Origin: Planoprotostelium fungivorum
Taxonomy: Eukaryota > Evosea > Variosea > Cavosteliida > Cavosteliaceae
Length of the DNA stretch: 64,000 nucleotides
Reading direction: 5' to 3'
Assembly (NCBI GenBank): GCA_003024175.1
Contig: MDYQ01000050.1
Location: 62,001 to 126,000 of the forward strand
Numbering within the stretch: position 1 is the stretch's first letter; every line of letters starts with the position of its first letter. The position numbers were made by a program, and so were the translations under genes. Of this stretch, positions 1 through 11,040 are shown piece by piece. Below the pieces are notes generated by a model. The model did not search any database and had not been told where the DNA came from. It was given only the letters and a program-made list of their open reading frames with translations.

Positions 1-253
1 TGATGCAACCTAGAACGACGTAACGATCGCGCCCAACATCATCACTGCCTTCGTGATGACCTTACACAGAAGAGGATGCAGCAATATAGAGGATGGTAGA
101 TATAGTCTCTCTTTGACTCTTCCCCAAGTGAATCTACATTTTCGACACCGACGCGACACACCCAACTCGACCATCTCATCAAACATCTCCCTTCATCTCC
201 CCCGCACCACGGCCCAGACGACAATAAAACGATACGAACACTCTGTATAAAAT

Positions 254-1303
254 TTAATACATCATCATCTTCACAAAACCAACGACCGAGTCACTGAGCT
301 TCCTCCTCAGTCTCTTCTTGACCGGCTGCTTACTCTCTTCCATCCCTCCAGCCAGCCAAGGACTGTCTACTATATCGTATGTGCCATATCTCGAGTCGAC
401 GTGTGGCGTCAGACACCCTCTGATGAGATCGTGAAGAGCTTGTGAGTTCCCCTTCAATTGTCCCTCGCACCAATTCCCCTCCACCATATACACGATCTGC
501 TCTCTCGCATCGCGTCCGGACCATGGTACCTGATGGAAGGTCAACGCATGTCTCGTTTAATGAGAGACTCACTTTACCGCTGACGAGGCAATAGAGGAGG
601 ACACCCATGGCCCACACGTCCGTCTTCGGACCGATGTATGACTCTTGTCGAAAGATCTCGGGTGCGGCGTAGATGGGTGAGCCACACGGCGTCTTGAGAG
701 CTCTGGCCACGTTCCACTCGGCCGCGAAACCAAAGTCGATGAGCTTGCAGGTGCCTTCTGGAGTAATCATGATGTTTTCCAACTTGATGTCTCTGAAGAG
801 GATGAGATGAAATGCGAGCCGATGGGTCCAGTTCACCTGTGAACGAAAGAGTTCTCGTGAAGATAGACGACGGCCGATACGATCTGCGAGAAGATTTGTC
901 TGGCCTGCGAGACGTAAGAAGGTGTTGGATGTACCTCTTATCACCTCCTTCTCTTGCAACTTGCCGGTGGAGTGTGTGTCGATGAAGGTGAAGAGGTCCA
1001 TTCCTCTCACGTATTCCATCACGAGACATGTTGCACCCTCTATCTCGGCCACCTCTATCAGTCTGACGATGTTGTGGTGTTGCACTCGCGAGTGGATTTC
1101 TATCTCCCTCCTCAATCGTGAGATGTCCAGGAGCTTGTGGGAGATGAACTGTGCCGATTCAGACAGTGCTCGCGATTAGAGCCCACCTTCAGTGCCACTT
1201 TCTCTCCTGTTGTTGCGTGGCTTCCCAGCTTGACTTTTGAGAAGTTTCCCCAGCCTAGTGTCTCTCCGATGAAGTAAGCTCCGATCGTCTTGTCCTTGCG
1301 CAT
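254..1303 (-). CDS. Ser/Thr protein kinase, CAMK/SNF1-like
   Basis: Four or more exons encode a nearly bare kinase domain of about 310 residues. In order: a glycine loop (ETLGWGNFSKVKLG), the ATP-anchoring lysine in VALK just before an intron, the alpha-C region (RREIEIHSRVQHHNIVRLIE), the HRD motif split by an intron (FVH / RDIKLENIM), the DFG motif (LIDFGFAAEW) and YAAPEIF. All catalytic residues are present, so it should be active. A short basic tail (KKRLRRKLSD) ends the protein. The fold and the GSPIYAAPEI activation segment match the CAMK-like/SNF1-related group. The start is the first ATG in frame with the glycine loop; an earlier 5' exon is possible. It lies downstream of three co-directional homeobox genes, with no evidence of a functional link. 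Confidence 0.88.
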
Positions 1304-1710
1304 CGCGATGACTCCGGCGACGATGCTCCTCTCACGGTGGTAAATGCAAGTGATAGTCTACGGAGCTTCCATGCTCTACCAACCATCTGGTGTGTAAACG
1401 AACACACTCCTTCCATTACGCCTTAGGAGCTTGTATTAATCGTCGGTCGTTTTTCTATTCAGAAGAATTGGGCTAAAGGCCAGGCTGAGGTGGCAGATCA
1501 ACCGCTTCTGTATTGCTTCCGTGGTCTGGTCTTGGAGTTTACATTTACGCATCATACGACGTCGGGATCTGGGCGACTCCGGACCGGAGCTATAAATAAA
1601 AGGGATGAATTGCTCACACACGCATTCGATCATCTATGAGACGTGATGTGCGCTCGATTCTGTTGAGAACGTCGTGAGGAGACAGGAGACGGTGATTCGA
1701 TTACATTTAT
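1304..1710. other. Intergenic, kinase / homeobox gene 1
   Basis: About 400 bp without a supported gene. It must hold the promoter of the kinase and the 3' end of homeobox gene 1. A plus-strand TATA-like box (CTATAAATAAAAG, near 1591) faces away from both neighbours, so its role is unclear. Confidence 0.4.
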
Positions 1711-2067
1711 TTACAAGTCCGAACAATCATCTTCCATAATCCTTCCATTTCCATGTCTCGCTCTTCGGTTCTGAAACCACACTTGGACCTTCCTCTTGTG
1801 AACGTTGAACTTTCTAGCCAGTGCCTCCTTCTGCTCCATCGTTGGATACTTTGTCTTATGGAACAACTCCATCAATTCCGTCTGTTGATGGGCATCGAAC
1901 GTCTGTCTCGGGTTCTGGTAGAGAGGCCCCTTGCTCAGGTCCTTCAGTTGCCATCCTTCATCGTCGACCGAGAAGGAGAAGAACTTCCGTCGCCCCAAGT
2001 TGATGGTGCATTGGGATGTGCAGGTGAAGCGCTCGTCATCGTTGGACATGAGAGAGTGGATGCGCAT
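1711..2067 (-). CDS. Homeobox protein 1 of a tandem trio
   Basis: Intronless, 118 residues. Residues about 52-107 form a homeodomain: NPRQTFDAHQQTELMEL (helix 1), TKYPTMEQKEALARKF (helix 2) and a recognition helix with the canonical WFQNRRAR. Residues about 12-45 form a second module shared with the two neighbours: C-x3-C-T-I, then a run of aromatics and SVDDEGWQLKDL. This module is not one I recognise. The protein should be nuclear and bind DNA. It has the same strand, layout and size as the next two genes, so the three arose by tandem duplication. Intronless structure is unusual here. The short acidic end (EDDCSDL) is unlike the paralogues. Confidence 0.88.
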   Translation of the reverse strand: MRIHSLMSNDDERFTCTSQCTINLGRRKFFSFSVDDEGWQLKDLSKGPLYQNPRQTFDAHQQTELMELFHKTKYPTMEQKEALARKFNVHKRKVQVWFQNRRARHGNGRIMEDDCSDL

Positions 2068-2535
2068 CGTGTCGGTGTGGAGTGGTGATAACTCTTCGTG
2101 TTGGTTTGGTGTGTGTCTCTCTGTGAGATTATTGGATAATGCCTCAGACCTGTGTGTATCTGTCTCCTAGGCACCCTGATCACGCCCGAAGGTCTCCCTG
2201 GTAATTAGACTTAACCCAGCCGCTCTCATTTCGTACAGGCAGCCGGCTGCCGACGTACTGCTGCTTTAGAGGTGAAAGGCCTGAGCCTGACGGTTGATCT
2301 TGTCAGATCGGTCAGATCTTCAGATCCTTTTCCACCTGCGGGGTCGTTTCCTGATCACATAACTGACAGCAATTGATACGAGGGACGGTGTGAAGTGATA
2401 CATGGAATGATGTCCCTGGGGAGGTAATAGATGAGAATGCGCCGCGTCAAGAACGATCTCACTCCTCTTCGCGTGAGCGAGAGCGGAAGACGATATAGAA
2501 GGAGATAAGAGAGGCTTCCTTATACGATTCATCTA
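2068..2535. other. Intergenic between homeobox genes 1 and 2
   Basis: About 470 bp; presumably the upstream region of homeobox gene 1 and the 3' end of gene 2. The open frames here have no family resemblance and are not credible genes. Confidence 0.4.
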
Positions 2536-2904
2536 TTATACAGGGCAGAAGTATACGGAGCCATCCCCCCGTAGTTTCTCTCCAGATCGGGCTCTCTTGT
2601 TTTGGAACCAGACCTGAATCTGACGTCTCTTCACGTTAAAGCGGCGAGCGAGTGCCTCCTTCTGTTCCATGGTCGGGTATTTCGTCCGTGAGTACAGCTG
2701 CAGGAGTTCCATCTGTTGGAGAGAGCTGAAGGTCCTACGTGGGTTCTGAGGCGCTGTGTCTTGCTTCAAGTCTCTCAGTTTCCATCCATCGTCCCCGACT
2801 GAGTAGAAGAAGTAATGACGACGCCCCACATCGATCGTGCAGTCAGATGGACACGTGAATTGATCTTCTTTCGAGATGAGGTCTTGCACTTTGGTCTCAG
2901 GCAT
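2536..2904 (-). CDS. Homeobox protein 2 of a tandem trio
   Basis: Intronless, 122 residues. The N-terminal module (C-x3-CTIDVGRRHYFFYSV, then DGWKLRDL) is followed by a homeodomain with TKYPTMEQKEALARRF and WFQNKRAR. The homeodomain is near the usual 60 residues with no insertion, so it is a typical (non-TALE) homeodomain. The stretch TKYPTMEQKEALAR is identical to homeobox gene 1, whereas the WFQNKRAR lysine is shared with gene 3. The protein ends GDGSVYFCPV. ATG chosen because the N-terminal module begins about 15 residues later, as in the paralogues. Confidence 0.88.
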   Translation of the reverse strand: MPETKVQDLISKEDQFTCPSDCTIDVGRRHYFFYSVGDDGWKLRDLKQDTAPQNPRRTFSSLQQMELLQLYSRTKYPTMEQKEALARRFNVKRRQIQVWFQNKRARSGEKLRGDGSVYFCPV

Positions 2905-3719
2905 GTTGGTCTAAGTCGGTGTGTGAGCTGGTGTGCGAGTTGGTGTGTGAAATAGTGTGCTCACTCGTGTATCCTCCGCTAATTATGCGCCGTTCTCTTG
3001 CCATACTTGTGTTGCCAGAGCGGCTGATGCTTCACCACGTGTCACCACGACGACGATAGGGGATAAACCATCTATCGTCAACCTCAATACTCGCAGCATA
3101 GAAACCAAACTTTCGAGACTCGTCTGAATCTCAGTTATGCCACACGATTCAGATCGTGTAGATATACAGCCGCGGAAATGGAATATCACTCACGAGCACG
3201 AGCACGGAGAAATCACCTTCTCTGAAGAAGGTGAGGCAGATCTGTGGAGTGATAGGTGGTGTATCCCCAAGTGTGGAGAGAAATATGGAGTCCTTTCCAC
3301 GGTGTAGGGGCATCGAAATTTCAGCATTTCAGTGTGAACACGAGCAGGAAGAGGAGAAGCTCTTCTTTCGTAAGATTATGTCGTGACTTGGGTGGTGTGA
3401 TAAAGAGAAGAAATCAATTTATCTGCTTGCCTCGTTGTTCGCTGATTGAAATCATCTTGGCATGCAGACACCTCGGGTCCATCACGATGACTAACCGGGC
3501 AGTGGAACGGCTTGCTTGTTGATGCTCTTATTCCAATCGAGCCGATGGTGGCGTGATATCGAGGGTCGTGCTTGTCCCCTCTCATCGAACGGTGATACGA
3601 GAGCATTCCCAATCTTAATCACATTTGAGTCTTTGTCTTCTATTCACGTACACTCTTCTTCGGTGAGAATTGTTTTATTTAACACTATATAACACGATGT
3701 CGGGTGGAGACCAAGGTGT
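2905..3719. other. Intergenic between homeobox genes 2 and 3
   Basis: About 815 bp, the longest spacer in the trio. I see no homeodomain remnant or other recognisable coding sequence. It should contain the promoter of homeobox gene 2. Confidence 0.4.
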
Positions 3720-4070
3720 TCATCCAACCTCTGTCTGCACCCTTCCAGAACGAGCTCTCTTGTTCTGGAACCATATTTGTATCTTTCTCTCGTCCACGTT
3801 GAACCTCTTCGCCAATGCTTCCTTCTCTTCTCGTGAGGGGTACTGATTCTTTTGGAACAAGTCCAATAGCTCGAGTTGTTGGTGTAAACTGAAGGTCCTC
3901 CTCGGGCTCTGATAGCACGGTTGCTTCTTCAGGTCCTTCATTTTCCATCCATCTCCGTCCACCGAGTAAAAGAAGAATTTCTTACAGCCCAGGTGGATGG
4001 TGCAGTCTGGGGTACACAGATTGTTCCTCTCCTCTCGTGATACTAAGAAGGGTACCTTCATCTTTGGCAT
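3720..4070 (-). CDS. Homeobox protein 3 of a tandem trio
   Basis: Intronless, 116 residues. The layout matches its neighbours: C-x3-C-T-I at residues about 19-25, an aromatic stretch ending SVDGDGWKMKDL, then a homeodomain (SPRRTFSLHQQLELLDL, QYPSREEKEALAKRF, WFQNKRAR). It is the most diverged of the three in helix 2 (SREEKEA rather than TMEQKEA), suggesting it split off first. Likely nuclear DNA-binding regulator; the target is unknown. Confidence 0.88.
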   Translation of the reverse strand: MPKMKVPFLVSREERNNLCTPDCTIHLGCKKFFFYSVDGDGWKMKDLKKQPCYQSPRRTFSLHQQLELLDLFQKNQYPSREEKEALAKRFNVDERKIQIWFQNKRARSGRVQTEVG

Positions 4071-4984
4071 GGTCGTCTGTTGTGTGTGTGCGTCTGTGGT
4101 GGTTTGTGAATCATTCTCCGTGTAACTCTAACGGATAAAGATAACCATGGTGACACTAAGATAAATACTATAAGCTTCAGACACTACGCAAAATTCACGG
4201 AGCAAAGTTTTAAGACGAGGGCATCTGAGGCGTATCTGCCGGATGCGTCAGATCATAAAGGGATGGTGTACATAGATCCCACGTTTCTACCAGGCAGGAG
4301 CAAAGTTGTACATCACCAGAAGAGAAGGTCTCCAACTAGAATTACACTCACGGATCGACATGAAGGGGAGGGTGGGTGATGATGAGCGTTGTGACCTTCC
4401 ATACTGGTTGGAATGGTTCTTCATAGAAGCGGCTTGTGATGTGTTCGTTTGGAAGCTAATAGATCGTCGTTACACCGAGGGCCTCAATGATGGGAACGTG
4501 ATAGATTTTCCTCAGATGCGGAGAATTCCACTTCCCCACTCGGGGAACATCATCGAGCAGCTCATGCGTGTACGTGTGAGACGTAAGCAAGGGATGTTCC
4601 TCTGTTGTGTTTGATACGACCGGACGAGTTGGAGTGGGCTCTGCTTCATCGAGCTGATGAAGGTAATGCAGATGGATTGGAGATGATTGACCGTCAATGT
4701 AGATACCTGCACCACCTCTTGATGATACCAATGAAGGTATCGTCACCAGTTTAGACACCACGAGAAGCATCTTACGTCTCTTCGTCGATGGGGCAAAGAG
4801 CGTGGGAAGAGAATATAAAGCGATGACAACACTCAGAAGCGTCTGTCGAATATGGAAAGACATCAGTTGAGATAAACTCCGTCGATACTGCCTGATCTTT
4901 CCATCAGTCGACACATGTTTCCTCGACTTAACGTGTCTCATCATCGCAATAGAAAGAAATGCTACAGAATCCGTACGCCATTTG
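4071..4984. other. Upstream of ankyrin gene; possible unresolved 5' exons
   Basis: Plus-strand stretches read like coding sequence (around 4306-4590 and 4620-4735) and could be 5' exons of the ankyrin gene at 4985. I could not join them with consistent splice phases. A long minus-strand open frame (4456-5013) looks like a shadow. Confidence 0.25.
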
Positions 4985-5560
4985 ATGGCCATCGTAGATC
5001 CCTCAGAAGACAATCAACGTGCTTTGAAGGTGGCGGTACTCGTCGGTAACGCGAACATCATCCGCATCCTCTTAGAGGATGAGCGAGTGGACCCTTCTGT
5101 GGATTCGAATTATGCTGCGAGGATGACGAGACAACCAGAAGTAATGAAGATGCTTCTTCAAGATTGCAGAGTTGACCCCAGCACCCAGAATGACTTTGCC
5201 ATCCGCATGGCAGCCAGAGACGGGTGAACACCATTGCAGACAAGTCCATGTTTCATGCCAATCATCCTCGCGTCTCATCTCGTCGATGAGTTGAAGTGAA
5301 TGACGTCTAACAGATACACCGAAATCGTTCGCTTGTTATTAAAAGATGGGAGGTCAGACCCATCGGCCTGCGACAACACCTCCATACGATTGGCATCACG
5401 AAACGGACACATAGAGATCGTTCGTCTCTTGTGTGCAGATCCTCGTGTGGACTCCTCGGCCAACAACCATCACGCTCTCAAGAGTGCGAGTCGGTGTCGT
5501 CGATTAGACATTGTGCATTTCTTGAGATGGAAGAATCACGAACTGAGAAGAATACATTGA
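4985..5560 (+). CDS. Ankyrin-repeat protein (5' end uncertain)
   Basis: Two exons joined by an intron at about 5223-5309; splicing restores an ankyrin helix (RDG / YTEIVRLLLKDG). About five repeats of the form IVRLLLxDxRVDPSA..D..AIRLASRNGH follow each other. This 'VDPS' repeat style is common in large amoebal and giant-virus ankyrin families; a protein-interaction role is likely, the partner unknown. The coding frame is open upstream of the ATG at 4985, so the true start may lie in an earlier exon. It converges on DDB1, whose stop is about 100 bp away. Confidence 0.6.
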
Positions 5561-5662
5561 GACGAACAGCCGATGCTTTCTACTTTCATCATCTTCATCA
5601 AAGGGTTCGAGGTGCACGTGCGAGATCACGAGATGGTTCGTGCGTAAATGATTTATTCTCTT

Positions 5663-8600
5663 TTAATGTATGGCTCTCTGTAACGTCTCGATCTCTCTCG
5701 ATAGATCTTCCACCGTCGTCTCCAACGCTTTCGCCACCTTCATCATCATCAACATCATCATCATCGTCTATATCTCCTCTCACCTCCTGCATCTTTGAAG
5801 AAGGCAAGTCCAAGAAGGACTCGACGAGGTCACCATCGATACAATTCTTCGCGTCGCTCGTCTTCGTATCATCATAGAAAGATCTCCACCTGTCTCTCGT
5901 CATCATCATGCATCATGCATGATCATCATCATCGTGAAGAGTCTTCGTTTTAGAACTCACTGTCTGTGTTCGAAACCTCCCACACCCTTTATCGTCTGAG
6001 CCAGTTGCTTCTGAACGCGATGAAAGTAGTTGTACTGGTCCGCCGTGAGGCTGGCGATGACTCCGACGGCACCCGACACGGAGGCCCAGATCATCGTGGG
6101 AACGTTCAGCCCCTCGTTCTCTCCCGCCTTCATGACCAAAGAGCCTGTGCGTGTGAATAAAATGAAATAAAAGGATTTACGGGGGGGTTTCGATGGGGAG
6201 ATAGAATGAACGTGAACGGGATAGAATGAGAAGAATAAAATAGAATAAAAGGGTCTTCACCTGGGCGTATGGCGTTCAAGAATTCACCGGTGTGGAAGTA
6301 ACCACAGTTTGTCAATTGCATTCTCTCTTCATCGGTAGCTGCTGCACTGTTCCTCTTCTCTACAATCAAATTGTACTTGTCGTCCGCCATGATGTACGTC
6401 TACCCCCGTCAGATTCGTTTTGGCGGGAACAGACGTCTCACCTCCTCATCCAAGAACTGTACGGAGGTGAGCCAGTGGCCGTTATCTGTGGCGATCTCTT
6501 CGAGGGTGGAGTTACCATCTACACTCTTGTAGAGGAAGAGGGACAGACCCTTCATTAGATCTCCGACGATGATGAAATCTCCGCGAGTGGCGATCTACAA
6601 CGAGTCAGTAAGGTTTCCCGCCCAATTTGAAATTCAAACCCACGTCGATGACGAGGATACCGCTCTGTATGGATGCCTCCATCTTCAAACTGCCTCCGTC
6701 TTCTCCTCCTTCGAAATCGTACAGGCACAACTGATGACGTCATCATCCATATACAACCCTGTAGATCACCTTCGAATTGTTTCCCGCCAAAAGTTTACCG
6801 TTGAATGACCTGATGGCGTAGACGGCACCCTTCGTATCAGAGACCTCCGTCGTCTGTTTTAATTTTCCGTCCATCGCGTTGAAGAGGAGAATTCTTCCGG
6901 ACTTGGGCGACACCTTTCACATGTGAGAAACGAACGAGAATAAAATAGAATAAAATAGAAAAGATGAAGAGGTGAACTTCACCTCGGTTGGAATGACTTT
7001 GGCAGTACCAACGGCGTAGTAGGTGATGTCACTACCTTCCTTTTCAAATTTAACGCTGGCCACCGATAACCCCTTCTCGTCAGGGTGAAGAGAGAAACTG
7101 TGAAGCACTGCACGCCCGTGAGAAGAATAAAATAGAATAAAATCACGTCTTTCTATGTCACAACGAAAGAGAAGCGAGAAGAGAGAAGAGAGAAGCGAGA
7201 AGAGAGAAGAAGAAAGAGAAGAGAGAAGAAGAAAGAGAAGAAGAAAGAGAAGAAGAAAGAGAAGAGAGAAGAAAGAGAAGAGAAGAAGAAAGAGAAGAGA
7301 GAAGAAGAAAGAGAAGAGAGAAGAAGAAAGAGAAGAGAGAAGAAGAAAGAGAAGAAGAAAGAGAAGAAAGAGAAGAAGAAAGAGAAGAAGAAAGAGAAGA
7401 GAGAAGAAGAAAGAGAAGAAGAAAGAGAAGAGAGAAGAAGAAAGAGAAGAGAGAAGCGAGAAGAGAGAAGAAGAAAGAGAAGAGAGAAGAAGAAAGAGAA
7501 GAGAGAAGAAGAAAGAGAAGAGAGAAGAAGAGAGAAGAGAGAAGAGATGAATCACCTTCGAATGTTTGATCGTCGATTAATCTAAAACTGTCCGTGTTGT
7601 CCTCGTCTGACACGATGACCCCTGACCCTCTCAGTTTTCCCGCCAAATTTCATCGAAATCTCACCGAGAGTTCCAGATTCCTTCTGGTGTACGATGCGGG
7701 AGGGCATGGCGTTGAGTGGTACCGTCTTGATGTGAAGCTTCTGGATGTCATCGATGGTGCCGATGGATAGAGAGTCGTCCGTGGCAAGGGCAATACTCTC
7801 TGGGAAGCTCTCGGAATGGAAGGAGCTCATGTTGTTTACTTCCTGTCATCATTCAGATATTTGAGAGAAGAAAGAGAGAAGAGAGAGAAGAAAGAGAGAA
7901 GAGAGAGAAGAAAGAGAGAAGAGAGAGAAGAAGAAAAGAAAGATGAAAAAAGTCGATATAGAATTTGAAATTTAATCTTCGGAATGCAATACTTTGACTT
8001 TTCAAAGAAGGTAACAATGAAGTCATCATCACCTTGATGTTGACGTTAGAGAAGAGTAACTTCTTGTTGCTGCTGTAGATGACCGTCGGACGGTCCGACG
8101 CAGCGAACACGTGCACGTTTCCGTTCGTTCGGAAGGTAGACAAGACGATGGGTTGCGTTCCGAGAGAAATCTTACGTCTGTCGCTCAGTTCACCGTTGAG
8201 GCCGAGAGTGAGAGTGAAGAGGTGACCGTCACCGAGGGCGATGAACAAGTAGTCGATGCCTTCGAAGGTAGAGAGGAGGACCGAACGTGGGAGGATTTCA
8301 CCACCGAGGGACTCTTTCGTGACCTGGAAGGAATTCAATTTCGTCTTCGTTGTAGATGGAAGGGTGGCTCGTTGTAGATGGGAGGATGGCTGGTTGTAGA
8401 TGGTCGTATATTCACCTGAGTGAGGGAGGGCAATATGAGGAGGCGTACGGAGATGTCCCAGAGACCGACGACGCAGAGGCTCGAATCACCTCCCGCCGTC
8501 GATTTGATATTGATGCAAGAGATCTCCGCATCCAGCTTGGCCCTTCCGATCTACAACCCGCCATCAGTATTTCCCGCCTTTTCTTCCCTCACCTCGTTCA

Positions 8601-10879
8601 ACTGATCACCCTGGATCTGCAGGTAGATCACGTGACCTCCACCGGTTCCCAGAACAATCTGACTGTTATTGCACGAGGCCACGTTGATCTTCTGATTGTC
8701 CGGTGTCCAAGAGGTCACCAGCTTGAGGCTGTTCGAATCGACCAATCTCACCGAACTATTTCCATCAATTTCGTCCATCTACAACGTTGTAGACTCACGT
8801 GGGGGTGATCTGCAGGAATTTCCCACCCTTGGCGTTTCCGCTGTAGATGGTCTGTTCTTCCGCGCTGAATCCTTCAATTTCAGTCTCTTCTAATTCTTCT
8901 CCTGTCATGCTGAGGACTCTCGTTTCACCAACAAAGGAGAGAATGATGTACTTGTCAAACTCTTCCGATTCAGAAGGCTTCAGAGACCAGAGTCCCTGAG
9001 TCAGTGTCAACGATGAGATCACGTGAGGATGGATGTCACGATGGTGATCGTGCATGGTGATGGAAGAGGGAGGGTGCGTCCCATGATGGTGTGGATGTTT
9101 CACCTTGATACCGGGTAGTTCGATGGTGGCCTGTTCGTTGATGCCCACTCCATTTCGAATGACACGGAGCGATCCATCCTTCCAAGCACCAGAACAGGTG
9201 ACCACCTTACTTCATCAGATACAATCATTGTGACATCATACGATAGGATGTCTTCTTTTCTGTCACAGAGAGCTTACGATGTGTTTGATGAAGAAGAGAT
9301 AAAAATCAATGGGAAGATCATCTGATGGTGTCTCACCTGGCCTTGACCTTGTCTCTCCAGATCTACAACGCAGAAATCGGATATGGGTCCCAAATTATTG
9401 AAACGCATGAGCTCAGTGATGAATGAACCCTCTTCGTTCTTGTCGGAGGACATTTTGATCAACTGTGAATCGCCAAAGGTTGAGCCGATGAATACGACAC
9501 CATTGTCCAAGTAAGAGACATTGTTTGGTGATGTAGTGTCTCCCAACAACTGTCCTCACGTCAGCACTCTGTCGTCATGATGACACGACGTGATGTCATC
9601 ATGACATCACTTGGGCGTGAAGATTGGTAGAACGATTCACCTCGAGATGCATGTTCAATCCACTGTTTGTCTTGTCCAACACCAACATGGTCAACTGCCC
9701 GCTGACGTGCCCCAACAGAAACCTTTTCCTCTTCACTCTTCCTCTCCCTCTCCCTCTCACCTGTGATCGTCCACTTGATTGTAGCAGCGTATGGGACCAT
9801 AAGAGGAAGGTATGGCCTTGAAGGCATCACCGTTCGTGTGGGAGATGCTGTCGTCAGACAAGATCAAGACGCCTCCGATGGGCTTCGGTACGGCGACCAA
9901 CAAGTTGGCAGACTGCGATAGATCGATCATAGAGATCGAAAATGGCTCCATGCTCTTGTCTTTCATGTTGATCTGGTAAGACAAGAGTCCTCGATTCTAC
10001 AGTGAGTGAGCACGTGACTTGTGATTTCGTTCGAATGAGACTCTTCACCTCTCTCGCGTCTTGGTAGAGGGTGACAAAGGTGGGCTTCGTTGTGTTGTGA
10101 AGGAAAACCAAGTCTAAGACTTGGAGTTCGAGGCCTGGCAGATCGAATGCCTCTCTGAGTTGTCCGCCGGCCTCCATGGGAATGATCTTGAGGACGGATC
10201 GACGGTTGAAGAAGGCTGATGAGAGGTGAGTGGATGGTTCGGGTGTGATGATGGAAGATGAGACGTGATGAAGTGGAGGAGAGGGGGTGATGGAAAGAGG
10301 GTGATGATGATCACCCATCGAGCGGCAATCTGGATCGATCAAGACTTTGGGGTTATCTACAGGTTTTCCAACTGAATAAAATGAGTTGAGAGTTACGTTT
10401 CAACGGTAATGATTTCTCTCTATCGTGTGTATTGCATTCTGTTCATCACATCACGAATCACAACAGGGAATAAGTGAAGATTAGAGATCTTTGACTCACC
10501 GGCCTCAGAGACATCACCACGAGCTCTCGTGTGTATCTCTCCCGTGTTCGAATCATAAGACAGAATGGAAAAGACATTCCTCTCAGTTGAAACTAGAAGC
10601 AAGTCCTGTTGTTCCCCAGCGGGTCGAAACAACTTGAGAGAGGATATTCTTCCATAGATTCCAATATCAAGCAGAGGTTGAAGCCCATCCGGTGTCAGAA
10701 GATGAATCTCTATACGGCTATTCTTGCTGTGGATGTGTTATTGTCTCGAAAAACGAACGTGCACAATCGTTACGGCACCTGATGATCAGATTCATCTCTG
10801 TGCTCTTGGTGAAGTTACCGACCGTGGCGTGCGTGACCGCGGTGGGCTTCTGAGCGGTTACAATGTAGTTGTAAGACAT
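5663..10879 (-). CDS. DDB1: DNA damage-binding protein 1 (CUL4 adaptor)
   Basis: Around 1,100 residues over more than 15 exons. DDB1 is the triple beta-propeller adaptor of CUL4 ubiquitin ligases in nucleus and cytoplasm. The N-terminus [15 protein letters not shown] nearly matches the family. Later landmarks in order: [62 protein letters not shown]-like, [24 protein letters not shown]-like, [19 protein letters not shown] and, near the end, [12 protein letters not shown]. The C-terminus [16 protein letters not shown] corresponds to the usual VEELTRIH end after removing a 5'-GTGAG intron. AATAAA lies 8 bp past the stop. Introns carry the T-rich and palindromic elements described in the findings, and a very long purine/pyrimidine tract. 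Confidence 0.95.
7165..7547. repeat. Purine-rich (GAGAAGAA)n satellite in a DDB1 intron
   Basis: About 380 bp composed almost only of A and G on the plus strand, built from variants of AGAGAAGAAGAA. In DDB1 transcript sense it is one huge pyrimidine run, next to the 5' splice site of the intron after DDQTFEG. Homopurine tracts with mirror symmetry can form triplex DNA. Open frames across it are low-complexity artefacts. Confidence 0.9.
7863..7943. repeat. Second purine-rich tract in DDB1
   Basis: About 80 bp of GAGAGAAGAAA repeats on the plus strand, inside another DDB1 intron. It has the same composition as the larger tract 300 bp away. Confidence 0.85.
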
Positions 10880-11040
10880 CGTGGTGATGTTGCTGTTGTG
10901 AATTGTCACATGAAACGACGTCACCATAGGCGCATGTTTCTGAAAACCGCGAAAGCGATTCTACCTCACGTGAGATTCCGGTATCATCAACACACGACTC
11001 AGACCATTACACATCGTGTCCATAATATATTCATTGTCCA

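Noticed and set aside
1591-1603. TATA box at CTATAAATAAAAG
   Set aside because: It is on the plus strand where no plus-strand gene follows for 3 kb; both neighbouring genes are on the minus strand.
4456-5013. 185-codon minus-strand open frame opposite the ankyrin gene's upstream region
   Set aside because: Composition shows no domain and it overlaps plausible plus-strand coding sequence; likely shadow.
6917-7646. Long open frames on both strands over the GA tract (Leu/Ser-rich or Arg/Lys/Glu-rich)
   Set aside because: Pure low-complexity repeat translation, inside a DDB1 intron and partly antisense or out of frame to real exons.
9360-9371. ATCTACAACGC in DDB1 as another intron element copy
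   Set aside because: It encodes the conserved [11 protein letters not shown] exon sequence, so the match is coincidental. The same holds for TCTACAACG at 48633, which falls at an exon/intron edge of uncertain status.
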